From contig CALJEN010000004.1 of assembly GCA_938073905.1 (NCBI GenBank), forward strand, positions 1-64,000: 64,000 nucleotides of DNA, read 5' to 3'. The position numbers and the translations under genes are program-made. The stretch is from an uncultured Sulfolobales archaeon (GTDB lineage: Archaea; Thermoproteota; Thermoprotei_A; Sulfolobales; NBVN01). Positions 15,698 to 25,086 of the stretch are shown piece by piece (within the stretch, counting starts at the first letter, position 1; every line of letters starts with the position of its first letter). Below the pieces are notes generated by a model. That model was given only the letters and a program-made list of their open reading frames with translations. It was not told the DNA's origin and did no database searches.

Positions 15698-17551
15698 TCA
15701 GAGCTTCGTCAGGTAGTTTAGCGTAGGTCTTCTGCTCAAGTAGAGAGGGGTCGCCTGGGAGACCTGGGGGTAGGAGCTGGTCTCCCTCCTGACCTCCTCT
15801 ATCAGCTCCTCCACCCTCATGACCTTCTGGGAGTTGTCCTCCCTGATCCTCACGTTGACCGTCCCCGTGCTGCGCTCCCTCTCACCGACCACCGCGCAGT
15901 AGGGGATCCACTCTATCCCGGCCTCCCTTATCTTCCTCGCTAGGCTGAGGTCTCTGTCGTCCAAGTCCGCCCTTATCCCGGCGTCCACGAGGCGCTTGAG
16001 CACGTCGTTCGCGTAGTCCAGGAACTCTCTGGATACGGGAACGACCCTCACCTGTATCGGCGCCAGCCAGGTCGGAATCGTCGGAACGCGCCCCTGCCTC
16101 TTCCTGGACACGGCCGTGTCCATGACCATGTAGATGTACCTCTCGACGGAGCCTATTATCGCGGTGTGGATTATGACCGGGCGGGCCGCGCCCCCGTCCT
16201 CGGTAGCGTACTTGATGTCGAACCTCTCGGCGTTGCCCACGTCTATCTGGAACGTGGCTATCTCGGCCGGTCTCCCCAGGGAGTCTATTATCGTGTACTC
16301 CACGTTTATCACCCAGTAGTACGTGCCGGGGGGCACCAGTGCCACGAGCGCCGGCCTCCCGTCGTTCTTGACGAACTCCACGAGCTCCCCGAAGTGGTTC
16401 CTGAAGAAGTCCTCCGTCACGTTGTAGATGGCTACGTACCTCCGCCCCAGCTTCCCCGCTTCCTCGTGTATCTTCCTCTGGACTAGCTTGCCGAGCTCGA
16501 TGGCTTCCCCGAGGTCCCTCGCGAACAGGTGGAGGTCCGGCATCGAGAACTTCCTCAGCCTGAAGCAGATCTGCAGCTCGCCCGGCTGCTCGTACCTGTA
16601 GCTGTCGGCCACCTCGAAGACCCCGAATGGCATGTCCTTGTAGCTGATGATCCAGTCCTTGACCATGGCGAACTGCTGGTGGCAGGCCGCGTACCTGAGC
16701 ACGTGCGTCCCCCTGTCCGTCTCGATCTCGTACAGCCTGTCCCCGAAGAGCTCGGCGTGCTCCCTGATCGGCCTGTGTCTCACGTTGAACATGTTGGTGC
16801 CCCCGACCCTCAGCAGGGGTATCCCGAGGGACTTCGCCACCTCCCAGGCGTACCTGGAGACCGCCTCCACCATGACCGTCGCGTGGGGGCCGTACCTCAT
16901 GTGGCCGGCGTCTGACATGGGCTCCCACTCGAACCCGAACTTGTTGCAGGCCTCCGTGACCTCCGGCTCGCCTCCCGGGAGCTCCACCCTGAAGACCTCC
17001 TTCGATATGAGGACCTTGAGCTCCTCGTCGTCGCCCCTCTCTGCGTACTCCCCCGGGTCGACCACCTCTCCGGTGGGCAGGAGCACCACGTACCTCCTCT
17101 CGACGCTCCTGGGCCTCCGGAGCTCCTCGACCCTGAACTCTCGCGATAGCTCGGAGAGCGGGTGACCGAAGCACTCGACCCTGAACTCCTTGTACCAGCC
17201 GAAGGGCGCTCTCGAGACCTCGATGCCGCGGCTCCTCAGCTCGGACTCGAGCTCCAGGAGGACGAGCCTCGACTCCTCCGGGTCGGCCAGGTTCCTGGAG
17301 AGGTGGGCGTACGGGTAGAGGACCACCGACTCGGCCCCGACCTTCAGCAGGACGCTCGCCACGTCCTCCGCAACCATCCCCGCGAGCTCGCGGAGCCTCG
17401 AGCCATCGCCCCTCTCGATAGTGGTGAACACGATCAGGGCGTTGGAGAACCTCCCCGAGGCGTTCTCGCCGCTCAGGGGCTCCGCCTCCTCTATGGCCTT
17501 CTCCAGGGCTCTGTACTCGAAGTGCCTGGCGTGTATGAGCAGAGCCCTCAT
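15698..17551 (-). CDS. thrS: Threonyl-tRNA synthetase, archaeal type with N-terminal editing domain
   Basis: MRALLIHARHFEYRALEKAIEEAEP N-domain; AACHQQFAMVKDWIISYKDMPFGVFEVADSYRYE; class II motifs. Confidence 0.93.
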   Translation of the reverse strand: MRALLIHARHFEYRALEKAIEEAEPLSGENASGRFSNALIVFTTIERGDGSRLRELAGMVAEDVASVLLKVGAESVVLYPYAHLSRNLADPEESRLVLLELESELRSRGIEVSRAPFGWYKEFRVECFGHPLSELSREFRVEELRRPRSVERRYVVLLPTGEVVDPGEYAERGDDEELKVLISKEVFRVELPGGEPEVTEACNKFGFEWEPMSDAGHMRYGPHATVMVEAVSRYAWEVAKSLGIPLLRVGGTNMFNVRHRPIREHAELFGDRLYEIETDRGTHVLRYAACHQQFAMVKDWIISYKDMPFGVFEVADSYRYEQPGELQICFRLRKFSMPDLHLFARDLGEAIELGKLVQRKIHEEAGKLGRRYVAIYNVTEDFFRNHFGELVEFVKNDGRPALVALVPPGTYYWVINVEYTIIDSLGRPAEIATFQIDVGNAERFDIKYATEDGGAARPVIIHTAIIGSVERYIYMVMDTAVSRKRQGRVPTIPTWLAPIQVRVVPVSREFLDYANDVLKRLVDAGIRADLDDRDLSLARKIREAGIEWIPYCAVVGERERSTGTVNVRIREDNSQKVMRVEELIEEVRRETSSYPQVSQATPLYLSRRPTLNYLTKL

Positions 17552-17610
17552 TCACGCTCCCAGAGAGCGGGGACAGGAGAAATAATAGGAGAGAGCCACC
17601 GAAGCTCCCG

Positions 17611-18846
17611 CTACGTCCTCGAGGCCACCATCCTCTCCGGGTCTAGCAGCCTGGTGCTCGCTAGGATGAGAGCCACCGAGAACGCCAGGGAGTACGCCAG
17701 GTAGCCGGCGGCTCTGAGAGGCTCCCCGAGGGCCGCTCTGACGACGGCCGACGCTATCGAGGCGTAGGGCACCGCGAGAACGAGGGACGCGGGCATCCTG
17801 AGCTCGTCTAGGTTCACGAACAGCGTCGCGAGGTAGACCACGGAGGCGAGACCTATCGCGGACGTCGAGGAGATGCTCGCCGCCCTGATGGTGGGGGACG
17901 CGAGCACGACGGGCAGAGATATGGAGAGGGACGCGAGTATGGACGCGTAGGAGCAGAGGAAGAGGACGACCAAGATCTCCGAGGGGAGGTGCGGGAGAGC
18001 GTCGGTCGGGCGGAAGAGCGCCGGGACTGCGTAGAGGAGGACGGCGCCGGCGACGCTGCTAGTGCCCCCCACGAGGCCGACCACGCTCGCTGCGAGGGAC
18101 TTCCCGAGGATGAAGGAGCTCCTGCTTATGGGCGTCGAGAGGAGCTTCTCCAGCGTCCTCCTCTCCCTCTCCCCGACCAGCGAGTCGGCTATGTAGGAGG
18201 CGGCCGGCGTGGTCACGAATGCCAGGCTGACCGCCAGCAGGCGGCCCAGCTGCAGCTTGAGCTCCTCCCGGAGCCCGGCGGGCGCTCCAGTGGGGGCCAC
18301 CACAACCCTCTTGAGAGATATGGGGCTCAGCACGGCCTCCGCACTCACGTCCTGCCCGGCCAGCTCCCCCAGGGCGAGGACTTTGGCTTCCGAGACCAGC
18401 CTCGAGACGTAGTTCAGCAAGAGCTCTACGTAGGTGGCGGCCTGGTCTGCCCTGGGCGAGCCCAGCCTCTTGACCAGCACGACCGAAGCCTGGTGCTCGA
18501 AGCTCGTGAGGTTCGCCACGAAGCCCGCGGGGACTCTGAGCACCACGTCCGCCGCCTCCGCGTCCTCCTCGGTCACCGCGAAGCCCCAGGCCTCCAGGTA
18601 CCCCCGGACGAACCGCACTACGGATTGGGAGCTGACCGTCAGGTTCCCCACGGAGCCCTCGGAGAGGTCCTCGTCCACTACGGCCACGAGCACCTCCTGG
18701 AGCCCCGGCAGGTACACGAGGGCTATGCCTAGGAGGGGGAGGGTCGCGATGGGCGTCAGCACCACGGCCAGCAGAGTCCTCCTGTCCCTGGCTATCTCCC
18801 TGAGCTCCTTCCAGAGGACTACGTAGAGGTCACGCACCTTCACCAC
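17611..18846 (-). CDS. ABC-2 type transporter permease
   Basis: ELREIARDRRTLLAVVLTPIATLPLLG; GERERRTLEKLLSTPISRSSFILGK; multiple TM helices. Confidence 0.85.
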   Translation of the reverse strand: MVKVRDLYVVLWKELREIARDRRTLLAVVLTPIATLPLLGIALVYLPGLQEVLVAVVDEDLSEGSVGNLTVSSQSVVRFVRGYLEAWGFAVTEEDAEAADVVLRVPAGFVANLTSFEHQASVVLVKRLGSPRADQAATYVELLLNYVSRLVSEAKVLALGELAGQDVSAEAVLSPISLKRVVVAPTGAPAGLREELKLQLGRLLAVSLAFVTTPAASYIADSLVGERERRTLEKLLSTPISRSSFILGKSLAASVVGLVGGTSSVAGAVLLYAVPALFRPTDALPHLPSEILVVLFLCSYASILASLSISLPVVLASPTIRAASISSTSAIGLASVVYLATLFVNLDELRMPASLVLAVPYASIASAVVRAALGEPLRAAGYLAYSLAFSVALILASTRLLDPERMVASRT

Positions 18847-19582
18847 CCACGAGCTTGGCGAAAGCCTCCTCGAGGTCTTCCGCGCCGACCCCGGCCAGTA
18901 TCTCGTCCACCCTGCCGAGGGCGAGCACCCTCCCGGAGTATATGAGGGCTACCCTGTCGCACACCTTGCTCACCTCGAACATGTTGTGGGAGGAGAGCAG
19001 CACGGTCGTGCCGAGCTCTCTGGAGAACCTCCTCACCACCTCCCTGACGTACCTCGCCGAGACCACGTCGAGACCCGCGGTGGGCTCGTCGAGTATGGTG
19101 AGCCGCGGTCTGACCATCAGGGACGCGGCCACCAGAACCCTCCTCGACATCCCCTTGCTGTACGTCTCCGCCCTCCTTTTCAGGTCGCTCTCGGGGAGAC
19201 CGGCGATGGCGGTCCCGAGCTCCACGATCTCGCCGACGTCCCTGTTGCCGGCGTAAGCCATGGCGAACAGCCTCAGGTTCTCGAGACCCGTGAGCCTTGC
19301 GTAGAGGTTGGCCTCCTCGGGGAGGTAGCTGACGTGCCTCCTGACCCTGTCGACCTCCTCCGGGACTCTGTGCCCGAGCACCTCGACCTCGCCCGAGCTG
19401 GGCCTCAGGAGCCCGGCCACGATCCTAAGGAGGGTCGTCTTGCCGGCGCCGTTGGGGCCTACAACGCCGAAGACCTCTCCCGCGCGCACCTCGAGGCTCA
19501 CGCCGCGCAAGACCTCGGTCTTCCCGAAGAGCTTGCGCAGGCCCGAGACCCTGACCGCTACGTGGTCACTCAACCCCACCAC
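18830..19582 (-). CDS. ABC transporter ATP-binding protein
   Basis: GPNGAGKTTLLRI Walker A, YSKGMSRRVLVAASL signature, LTILDEPTAGLD Walker B. Confidence 0.93.
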   Translation of the reverse strand: MVGLSDHVAVRVSGLRKLFGKTEVLRGVSLEVRAGEVFGVVGPNGAGKTTLLRIVAGLLRPSSGEVEVLGHRVPEEVDRVRRHVSYLPEEANLYARLTGLENLRLFAMAYAGNRDVGEIVELGTAIAGLPESDLKRRAETYSKGMSRRVLVAASLMVRPRLTILDEPTAGLDVVSARYVREVVRRFSRELGTTVLLSSHNMFEVSKVCDRVALIYSGRVLALGRVDEILAGVGAEDLEEAFAKLVGGEGA

Positions 19583-19814
19583 CAGCCCCGAGGACCTCGA
19601 GCGCCAGGTAGACCAGCTTGACGAAGGAGTTGGTCGCCGCCCTCAGGGCCGACTCGTCCTCGGCCTCTATGACCACGCCGAGGCGGTCACCCGAGAGCGT
19701 CAAGCGGACCCTGACGCTCCTCAGCGCGACCCCGCTCTCGGGGAGCAGGGCCCTCCAGACGGCAGTGGCGATCCTCTCGGAGCCGAGCCCGAAGTCCAGC
19801 TCCACCCTGTACAC
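19566..19814 (-). CDS. pcc1: KEOPS complex subunit Pcc1
   Basis: 82 aa with Pcc1-family layout (I..A..PE......V.L...G..L.V.I.AEDESALRAATNSFVKLV..A.EVL). Confidence 0.7.
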   Translation of the reverse strand: MYRVELDFGLGSERIATAVWRALLPESGVALRSVRVRLTLSGDRLGVVIEAEDESALRAATNSFVKLVYLALEVLGAGGGVE

Positions 19815-19920
19815 TCCGGCGTACCGAGACCTACTCGGAAGCAGGGCTTTTCAAGGCGATTCGCAACGCACCGGGGTTCCCGCATCGCAATCGGAGGTGT
19901 TCAGCCGCACTTGACGGTAG

Positions 19921-20379
19921 CTAACGCACGTCCTCCAGTAGCCTCTTGACGGCCTTCATGATGTTTACGTAGCCCGTGCACCTGCAGAGGTTCCCGAGCA
20001 GAGCCCTCCTCATGGAATCCGCGTCCCTCACTCCCCGGATTATGGCAGCGTATATGGTGGTGAGGAAGCCCGGGGTGCAGTAGCCGCACTGGATCGCTCC
20101 CTCCTCGAGCATCGCGTCGACGATCCTCCTGCCCAGCTCCGTCCGCGCTACGTAGTCCGGTGTCAGGACCTCCGAGCCGCCGACCTTGGCCGCCAGCACC
20201 AGGCACGAGGTCACGGGCCTGCCGTCCAGGATCACGGTGCAGGCACCGCACTCCCCTATGCCGCAGCCGTACTTCACGCTCTTGATCTTCAGCCTGTCCC
20301 TCAGGACGTTCAGGAGGGTCTCGTGGGGCTCGACGTCCACCTCCACGACCGACCCATTCAGTCTGAAGCTGACCCTCAC
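19921..20379 (-). CDS. Xanthine dehydrogenase/CoxS-type 2x[2Fe-2S] small subunit
   Basis: KYGCGIGECGACTVILDGRPVTSC and QCGYCTPGF...GNLCRCTGY; starts within the longer ORF listed, ATGA-like overlap with the FAD subunit. Confidence 0.93.
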   Translation of the reverse strand: MRVSFRLNGSVVEVDVEPHETLLNVLRDRLKIKSVKYGCGIGECGACTVILDGRPVTSCLVLAAKVGGSEVLTPDYVARTELGRRIVDAMLEEGAIQCGYCTPGFLTTIYAAIIRGVRDADSMRRALLGNLCRCTGYVNIMKAVKRLLEDVR

Positions 20380-21290
20380 GGCGCAGCACCTACCCGGAGG
20401 AACCTCTCGTAGGCTCTCCGCATGGCGTCTTTGACTATGGTCTTCGCCACCTCGAGCCTGTACCAGGCGGTGGACCTGACGTCGTCTATCGGAGCTATCT
20501 CCCTCGCTACGAGCTCGGGTGCTAGAGCGACGGCCTCCTCGAAGCCGGTGCCGGTGAGGGACTCCTCGGCGGCCCTCGCTCTGACCGGTGTGGGAGCCAC
20601 GGAGCCCAGCGCTATCCTCACGTCCGCCACGGTGTCCCCCTCGAGGCTGAGGAGCACGGCCGCGCTGACCTTGGCCAGGTCGAAGGATGTCCTCGCTATC
20701 TTGATGAAGCTCCACCCGGCCCTGCGCCGGTACAGCGGCACCCTTATCGAGCGGAGCACCTCTCCGCGCTCGAGCACGGTCTTCTTGGGGCCCGCGAAGA
20801 ATCTCTCCAGGGGGATCCTCCTAGACCCTCCGAGCGACACCAGCTCGACCTCAGCGTCGTAAGCGAGGAGGGGGGGTGCCGTGTCGGCGGCGGGGGAAGC
20901 GTTGCACAGGTTGCCGCCCACGGTCGCGAGGTTCCTTATCTGCCAAGACCCGAGGAGCTCCGCGGCCTCGGCTAGCAGAGGCAGGTGCCTCCCGACGACC
21001 TCGCTCTCCACGAGCTCCTGGATCGTCACGGCGCTTCCTATCTCCACGTAGCCGTCGCCGACCCCGATAGACCTCAGCTCGCCTATCCCGGTTATGTCGA
21101 TGAGGGCTCTGGGGGTCACCCGCCTGAACTTGAGGTCCACCAGGAGGTCCGTGCCACCGGCGACGACCTTCGCGCCCTCGATGGTGCTGAGGAGCACCAG
21201 GGCCTCGCGGAGGCTCTCGGGTCTGTAGTACTCGAACGTCTGCGGTATCCTGTAGGTGTTTACGAGGTTTATCGACAGCACGTCAGCCAC
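20376..21290 (-). CDS. Xanthine dehydrogenase/CoxM-type FAD-binding subunit
   Basis: YYRPESLREALVLLS..AKVVAGGTDLLVDLK; NLATVGGNLCNASPAADTAPPLLA. Confidence 0.93.
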   Translation of the reverse strand: MADVLSINLVNTYRIPQTFEYYRPESLREALVLLSTIEGAKVVAGGTDLLVDLKFRRVTPRALIDITGIGELRSIGVGDGYVEIGSAVTIQELVESEVVGRHLPLLAEAAELLGSWQIRNLATVGGNLCNASPAADTAPPLLAYDAEVELVSLGGSRRIPLERFFAGPKKTVLERGEVLRSIRVPLYRRRAGWSFIKIARTSFDLAKVSAAVLLSLEGDTVADVRIALGSVAPTPVRARAAEESLTGTGFEEAVALAPELVAREIAPIDDVRSTAWYRLEVAKTIVKDAMRRAYERFLRVGAAP

Positions 21291-23619
21291 CCCCTCTGAG
21301 GGCTCTGAGCACCTTCTCCGGAGTCATCGGGATCTCGTAGAACCTCACACCTATGGCGTTGTATATAGCGTTGGCCACTGCCGCTATCACCGGGTTGGAC
21401 GCGGACTCCCCCAGACCCTTCGCTCCGAAGGGTCCGAAGGGCTCGTAGGTTGAGGCGAAGACGACCGTGAACCTCTCGTCGTCGGGCAGGTCGAGGACCG
21501 TGGGGATCTTGTAGTCGGTCATGCTGAGCCTGTGGGCCGGCACCCCGTCCCGCAGGTACGCCACCTCGTCTCCCGTAGCCCAGCTCCACCCTATGGAGAA
21601 GCCTCCGTGGAGCTGCCCCGCCGCTAGCTCGGGGCTCACGACGGTGCCCACGTCGGCACCGGCCACGACCCTGACGGGCCTCACTATGCCCGTCTCGGTG
21701 TCCACCTCGACCTCGACGAAGTAGACGGTGAAGCTCGGCGGAGCCACGGTCGCTCTGTAGCTCACCGATGCGGATATGGAGCCCCAGTTCCTCTGCCAGG
21801 CGGTCCTCGCCACCTCGCTCAGGCTCACCCTCTTCTCGGGAGCCCCCTCGACGAATATGACGGCGTCGTTCAGCTCCCTGTCGTACTCGATCCTGAGGGC
21901 CTCGGGACTGACGGCGTCAAGTATCCTGGCTGCGTACTCGAGGACTTTCCTCTTGACCTCGGCCGCCGCCCTCCTGGCGGCCTCTCCCCCCACGAACACC
22001 CCCCTCGACGCGTGGGTGCAGACGTCGTAGACCGTGGTCGAGGTTCCGGACCACACTATCCTTATCCTGCTCGGCGGCACCTTCAGCTCCTCGGCTATAA
22101 TCTTGGCGTGAGCGTCGAGAGTCCCACCGCCGTGGTCCTGGAGCGCGGTGATGTAGTCTACAGTCCCGTCCTCGTTCAGCTTGACTATGGCTCCCGAGTA
22201 GTCTATCACGGCTCCCGAGAGCGGACCCCCGGCGCCCGATGTGTGGAAGCCCCTCCCGACCCCGATGCCCCTCCTGAACCTGCCGCTCTTGCTCCTGGGG
22301 TCTCCCCTCGTCTTCCACCCTATGAGCTCGGAGCACTTAGCCATGAGCTCCGGAACTCCGTCGCTCCTGATCACGGACCTGACGGTCGGTCCCTGCCCCC
22401 AGAAGATCTCCCCCCTGCCCCTGTAGTTCCTCAGTCTGAACTCCACCGGGTCCACCTTCAGCTCCTCGGCTATCTCGTCGACCACCGTCTCGACGGCCCA
22501 CGTGACCTCCGGTGCTCCGTAGCCGCGGATAGCGCAGGAGGGCACCTTGTTCGTGTAGACGGCCCTTCCGTAGTACCTCAGGGCCCTCCACTTGTACAGC
22601 GAGACGAACCAGCCCAGGCTGGCGCCGAGCAGGGGGTAGGCCTGCACCTGGTGAGCTCCTATGTCGACCGTGTTCTCGAGCTCCCCGAAGGTGATCTCCC
22701 CCTCCCTGGTCGCCCCGGCCCTGACCCTCATGTAGAACTCGAAGCCCACGTGGTCGTGGACCATGTCGTCCTCCCGGGTTAGGACCAGCTTCACGGGTCT
22801 CCCGGCCTTCAGGCACAGCCCCACGGCTATCAGGGTGACCAGGTTCGTGTGTATGCTCGACCCGAACCCCCCTCCCAGCGGCACCTTCCTCACGTCGATC
22901 CTGTTCATCGGTATCCCGTAGACCTGGGATATCAGGATCTTGGTGTTGTGGATTGTCTGAGTGGTGGTCCAGACGGTCAGGGAGCCGTCGGGCTCTATCT
23001 TGCAGACAGCCCCCTTGGGCTCCAGCTGCGCGTGGTACCTCCTGGAGGCGTGAAACCTCCTCTCCACGACGACGCTCGACCTCCTCTCCTCGGTCTCCAG
23101 GTCGCCCTCGGAGTACCCGTACTCGGCAGCGACGTTGTTCCTCACCTCCACCCACCGCCTCCCCCTCACTATCCTCTCGTGTATCGGTCTGGCTCCCGGC
23201 GACATGGCCTCGAACGGGTCCAGGAGAGGCTCGTAGACCTCTTCGAACTCTACCCGCAGAGCCTCGAGGGCCCTCTGAGCCGCGTCCTCCGTGGGCGCTG
23301 CCACGACCGCTATCGGCTCGCCCACGTAGCGGGGAGTCTTCGTGAGGACTCTCCAGTCCTTGAAAGTGTCCTCCTCTAAGCTGAGGAGCCTGGGGTTGAA
23401 GAGGGCGTCCGGGACTTCGTCGGGGGTCAGGACTACGGCGCCCATGGACTCGGCGAGGGAGGTGTCTATCCTCCCGACCCTGGCGAAGGCGTAGGGGCTC
23501 TTGAATATCCTGCCGTAGAGCATCCCCGGGACCTCCACGTCGAAGGTGAACTCGGCGAGACCGGCCGCCTTGACGAAGCCGTCGTGACGGGGGAACCTCT
23601 TCCCTACGAAATCGAACAC
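21283..23619 (-). CDS. Xanthine dehydrogenase-family molybdopterin-binding large subunit
   Basis: 778 aa; GGGFGSS, CAIRGYGAPE (not AYxCSFR of form I CO dehydrogenase), C-terminal GAKGLGES. Confidence 0.92.
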   Translation of the reverse strand: MFDFVGKRFPRHDGFVKAAGLAEFTFDVEVPGMLYGRIFKSPYAFARVGRIDTSLAESMGAVVLTPDEVPDALFNPRLLSLEEDTFKDWRVLTKTPRYVGEPIAVVAAPTEDAAQRALEALRVEFEEVYEPLLDPFEAMSPGARPIHERIVRGRRWVEVRNNVAAEYGYSEGDLETEERRSSVVVERRFHASRRYHAQLEPKGAVCKIEPDGSLTVWTTTQTIHNTKILISQVYGIPMNRIDVRKVPLGGGFGSSIHTNLVTLIAVGLCLKAGRPVKLVLTREDDMVHDHVGFEFYMRVRAGATREGEITFGELENTVDIGAHQVQAYPLLGASLGWFVSLYKWRALRYYGRAVYTNKVPSCAIRGYGAPEVTWAVETVVDEIAEELKVDPVEFRLRNYRGRGEIFWGQGPTVRSVIRSDGVPELMAKCSELIGWKTRGDPRSKSGRFRRGIGVGRGFHTSGAGGPLSGAVIDYSGAIVKLNEDGTVDYITALQDHGGGTLDAHAKIIAEELKVPPSRIRIVWSGTSTTVYDVCTHASRGVFVGGEAARRAAAEVKRKVLEYAARILDAVSPEALRIEYDRELNDAVIFVEGAPEKRVSLSEVARTAWQRNWGSISASVSYRATVAPPSFTVYFVEVEVDTETGIVRPVRVVAGADVGTVVSPELAAGQLHGGFSIGWSWATGDEVAYLRDGVPAHRLSMTDYKIPTVLDLPDDERFTVVFASTYEPFGPFGAKGLGESASNPVIAAVANAIYNAIGVRFYEIPMTPEKVLRALRGGG

Positions 23620-23750
23620 CGGCCCGCCCCGGAGCCTGTGCCGTGCTGAGGTTAAAAGGTGCCGGCACTCGAGGGTGCTAATATTTTGCCGATAGCCACC
23701 GCCTCCCGGGGTGGTGCGAGACGGGGCTTCTCCTCAGGGGAGGGACGCTG

Positions 23751-25055
23751 GTGTTCAAGGACGTGCTGGTGGAGGCCGACATACTGGTCGAGGAGGGGAA
23801 GATAGTCAGCGTCGGGAAGTCCATAGAGTCCGGCTACACCAAGACCGTGGACCTGCGCGGCAGGCTCGTTTTGCCCGGAGCCGTAGACCCCCACGTACAC
23901 GGCAGGGAGCCGGGACTGGAGTACAAGGACGACTTCCTCCATACCTCCAAGGCCGCTGTCCTCGGTGGTGTGACCACCGTACTCGAGATGCCGAACACCG
24001 TCCCTCCCGTGGACAGTCCCTCCAGGCTCCTGGAGAAGAAGTCCCTGCTCTCCGGGAGGTCCTACGCGGACTTCGGACTCTACGCGGTTCTCTACGACTA
24101 CGGTGACGACCTGGACTCGAGGATATCGGAGCTGGTGAGGAGCGGTGCGGTGGGGTTCAAGGCCTTCATGGCTCAGACCACCGGGAACCTCCCTCCGCCG
24201 AGCTTCGGGACCGTCTACAGGGCGCTGGAGCTCTCCAGGGAGCTCGGCTTCACCGTGGTCTTCCACGCGGAGGACAGGGAGTGCGTGGAGTTCTTCACGT
24301 CCAGAGTCCTCGGAGAGGGGAGGGAGGGTCTCAGGGCCTACAGCGATGCCAGACCGCCCCTGTGCGAGGAGCTCAGCATAGGGTACGTAGCGTCCGCGGC
24401 CAGAGCTACCGGGGGCAGAGCCTACGTAGCCCACCTCAGCGTGGCCTCGTCCCTGGAGCTGGTCGGGAGGAGGGGGTCTCGCGCGAACGTCTACGTCGAG
24501 ACCACCCCGACGTACCTGTTCTTCGACTATGAGAGCCACGAGGGCCTCGGCGCGCTGGTCAAGGTGAACCCACCTGTCAGGGACTCCGGGAACAGAGCGA
24601 GGCTCTGGAGAGCCCTCTCGGAGGGGCTCATAGACGTGGTGGCGACAGACCACGCGCCGCACGCGGACTACGAGAAGAGAGCGGACTTCTGGAAAGCCTC
24701 CGCGGGCGTGCCGTCCCTCCAGCACCTGCTCCCCCTGATGCTGACCAGCGCTCTGGAGGGGCGCATACCCATCGGCAGGGTCGTCGAGCTGTGCTCCGAG
24801 AACCCGGCCAGGATATTCGGTCTCTACCCGACCAAGGGCTCCCTCCTCCCGGGAGCGGACGCCGACGTGGTCGCGGTCGACCCGGCGGCGGAGTACGTGG
24901 TGACGGAGGAGTCCCTCGCCTACAAGCACAGGCTGAGTCCCTACGTCGGGTGGAGGCTGAAGGGTCGGGTGGACAAGGTGTTCTTGCGGGGCGAGCTCGT
25001 AGTGGACGGGGGCGACTTGGTGATAGAGAGGCCGATAGGAAGGCCTCTGAGGTAG
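23751..25055 (+). CDS. Cyclic amidohydrolase (dihydroorotase/allantoinase/hydantoinase family)
   Basis: VDPHVHGREPG, VLEMPNTVPPVDSP, GFKAFM, ATDHAPH; N-terminus may extend upstream (see findings). Confidence 0.88.
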   Translation: MFKDVLVEADILVEEGKIVSVGKSIESGYTKTVDLRGRLVLPGAVDPHVHGREPGLEYKDDFLHTSKAAVLGGVTTVLEMPNTVPPVDSPSRLLEKKSLLSGRSYADFGLYAVLYDYGDDLDSRISELVRSGAVGFKAFMAQTTGNLPPPSFGTVYRALELSRELGFTVVFHAEDRECVEFFTSRVLGEGREGLRAYSDARPPLCEELSIGYVASAARATGGRAYVAHLSVASSLELVGRRGSRANVYVETTPTYLFFDYESHEGLGALVKVNPPVRDSGNRARLWRALSEGLIDVVATDHAPHADYEKRADFWKASAGVPSLQHLLPLMLTSALEGRIPIGRVVELCSENPARIFGLYPTKGSLLPGADADVVAVDPAAEYVVTEESLAYKHRLSPYVGWRLKGRVDKVFLRGELVVDGGDLVIERPIGRPLR

Positions 25056-25086
25056 CCGAGAGCGCGGATCCTCCCGGGTCCCTTAT

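Noticed and set aside
15882-17555. 557-aa minus-strand ORF overlapping ThrRS
   Set aside because: Arg/Gly/His-rich out-of-frame shadow of the high-GC thrS gene; no recognisable domain
21283-23619. Aerobic CO dehydrogenase large subunit (CoxL form I)
   Set aside because: No AYxCSFR active-site loop; sequence there is CAIRGYGAPE as in xanthine/aldehyde-type hydroxylases
22337-23668. 443-aa minus-strand ORF and other long ORFs inside the molybdopterin subunit gene
   Set aside because: Antisense/shadow ORFs from high GC; composition not protein-like and the real gene is unambiguous
23652-24929. 425-aa antisense ORF over the amidohydrolase
   Set aside because: Fully antisense to a conserved enzyme with intact motifs
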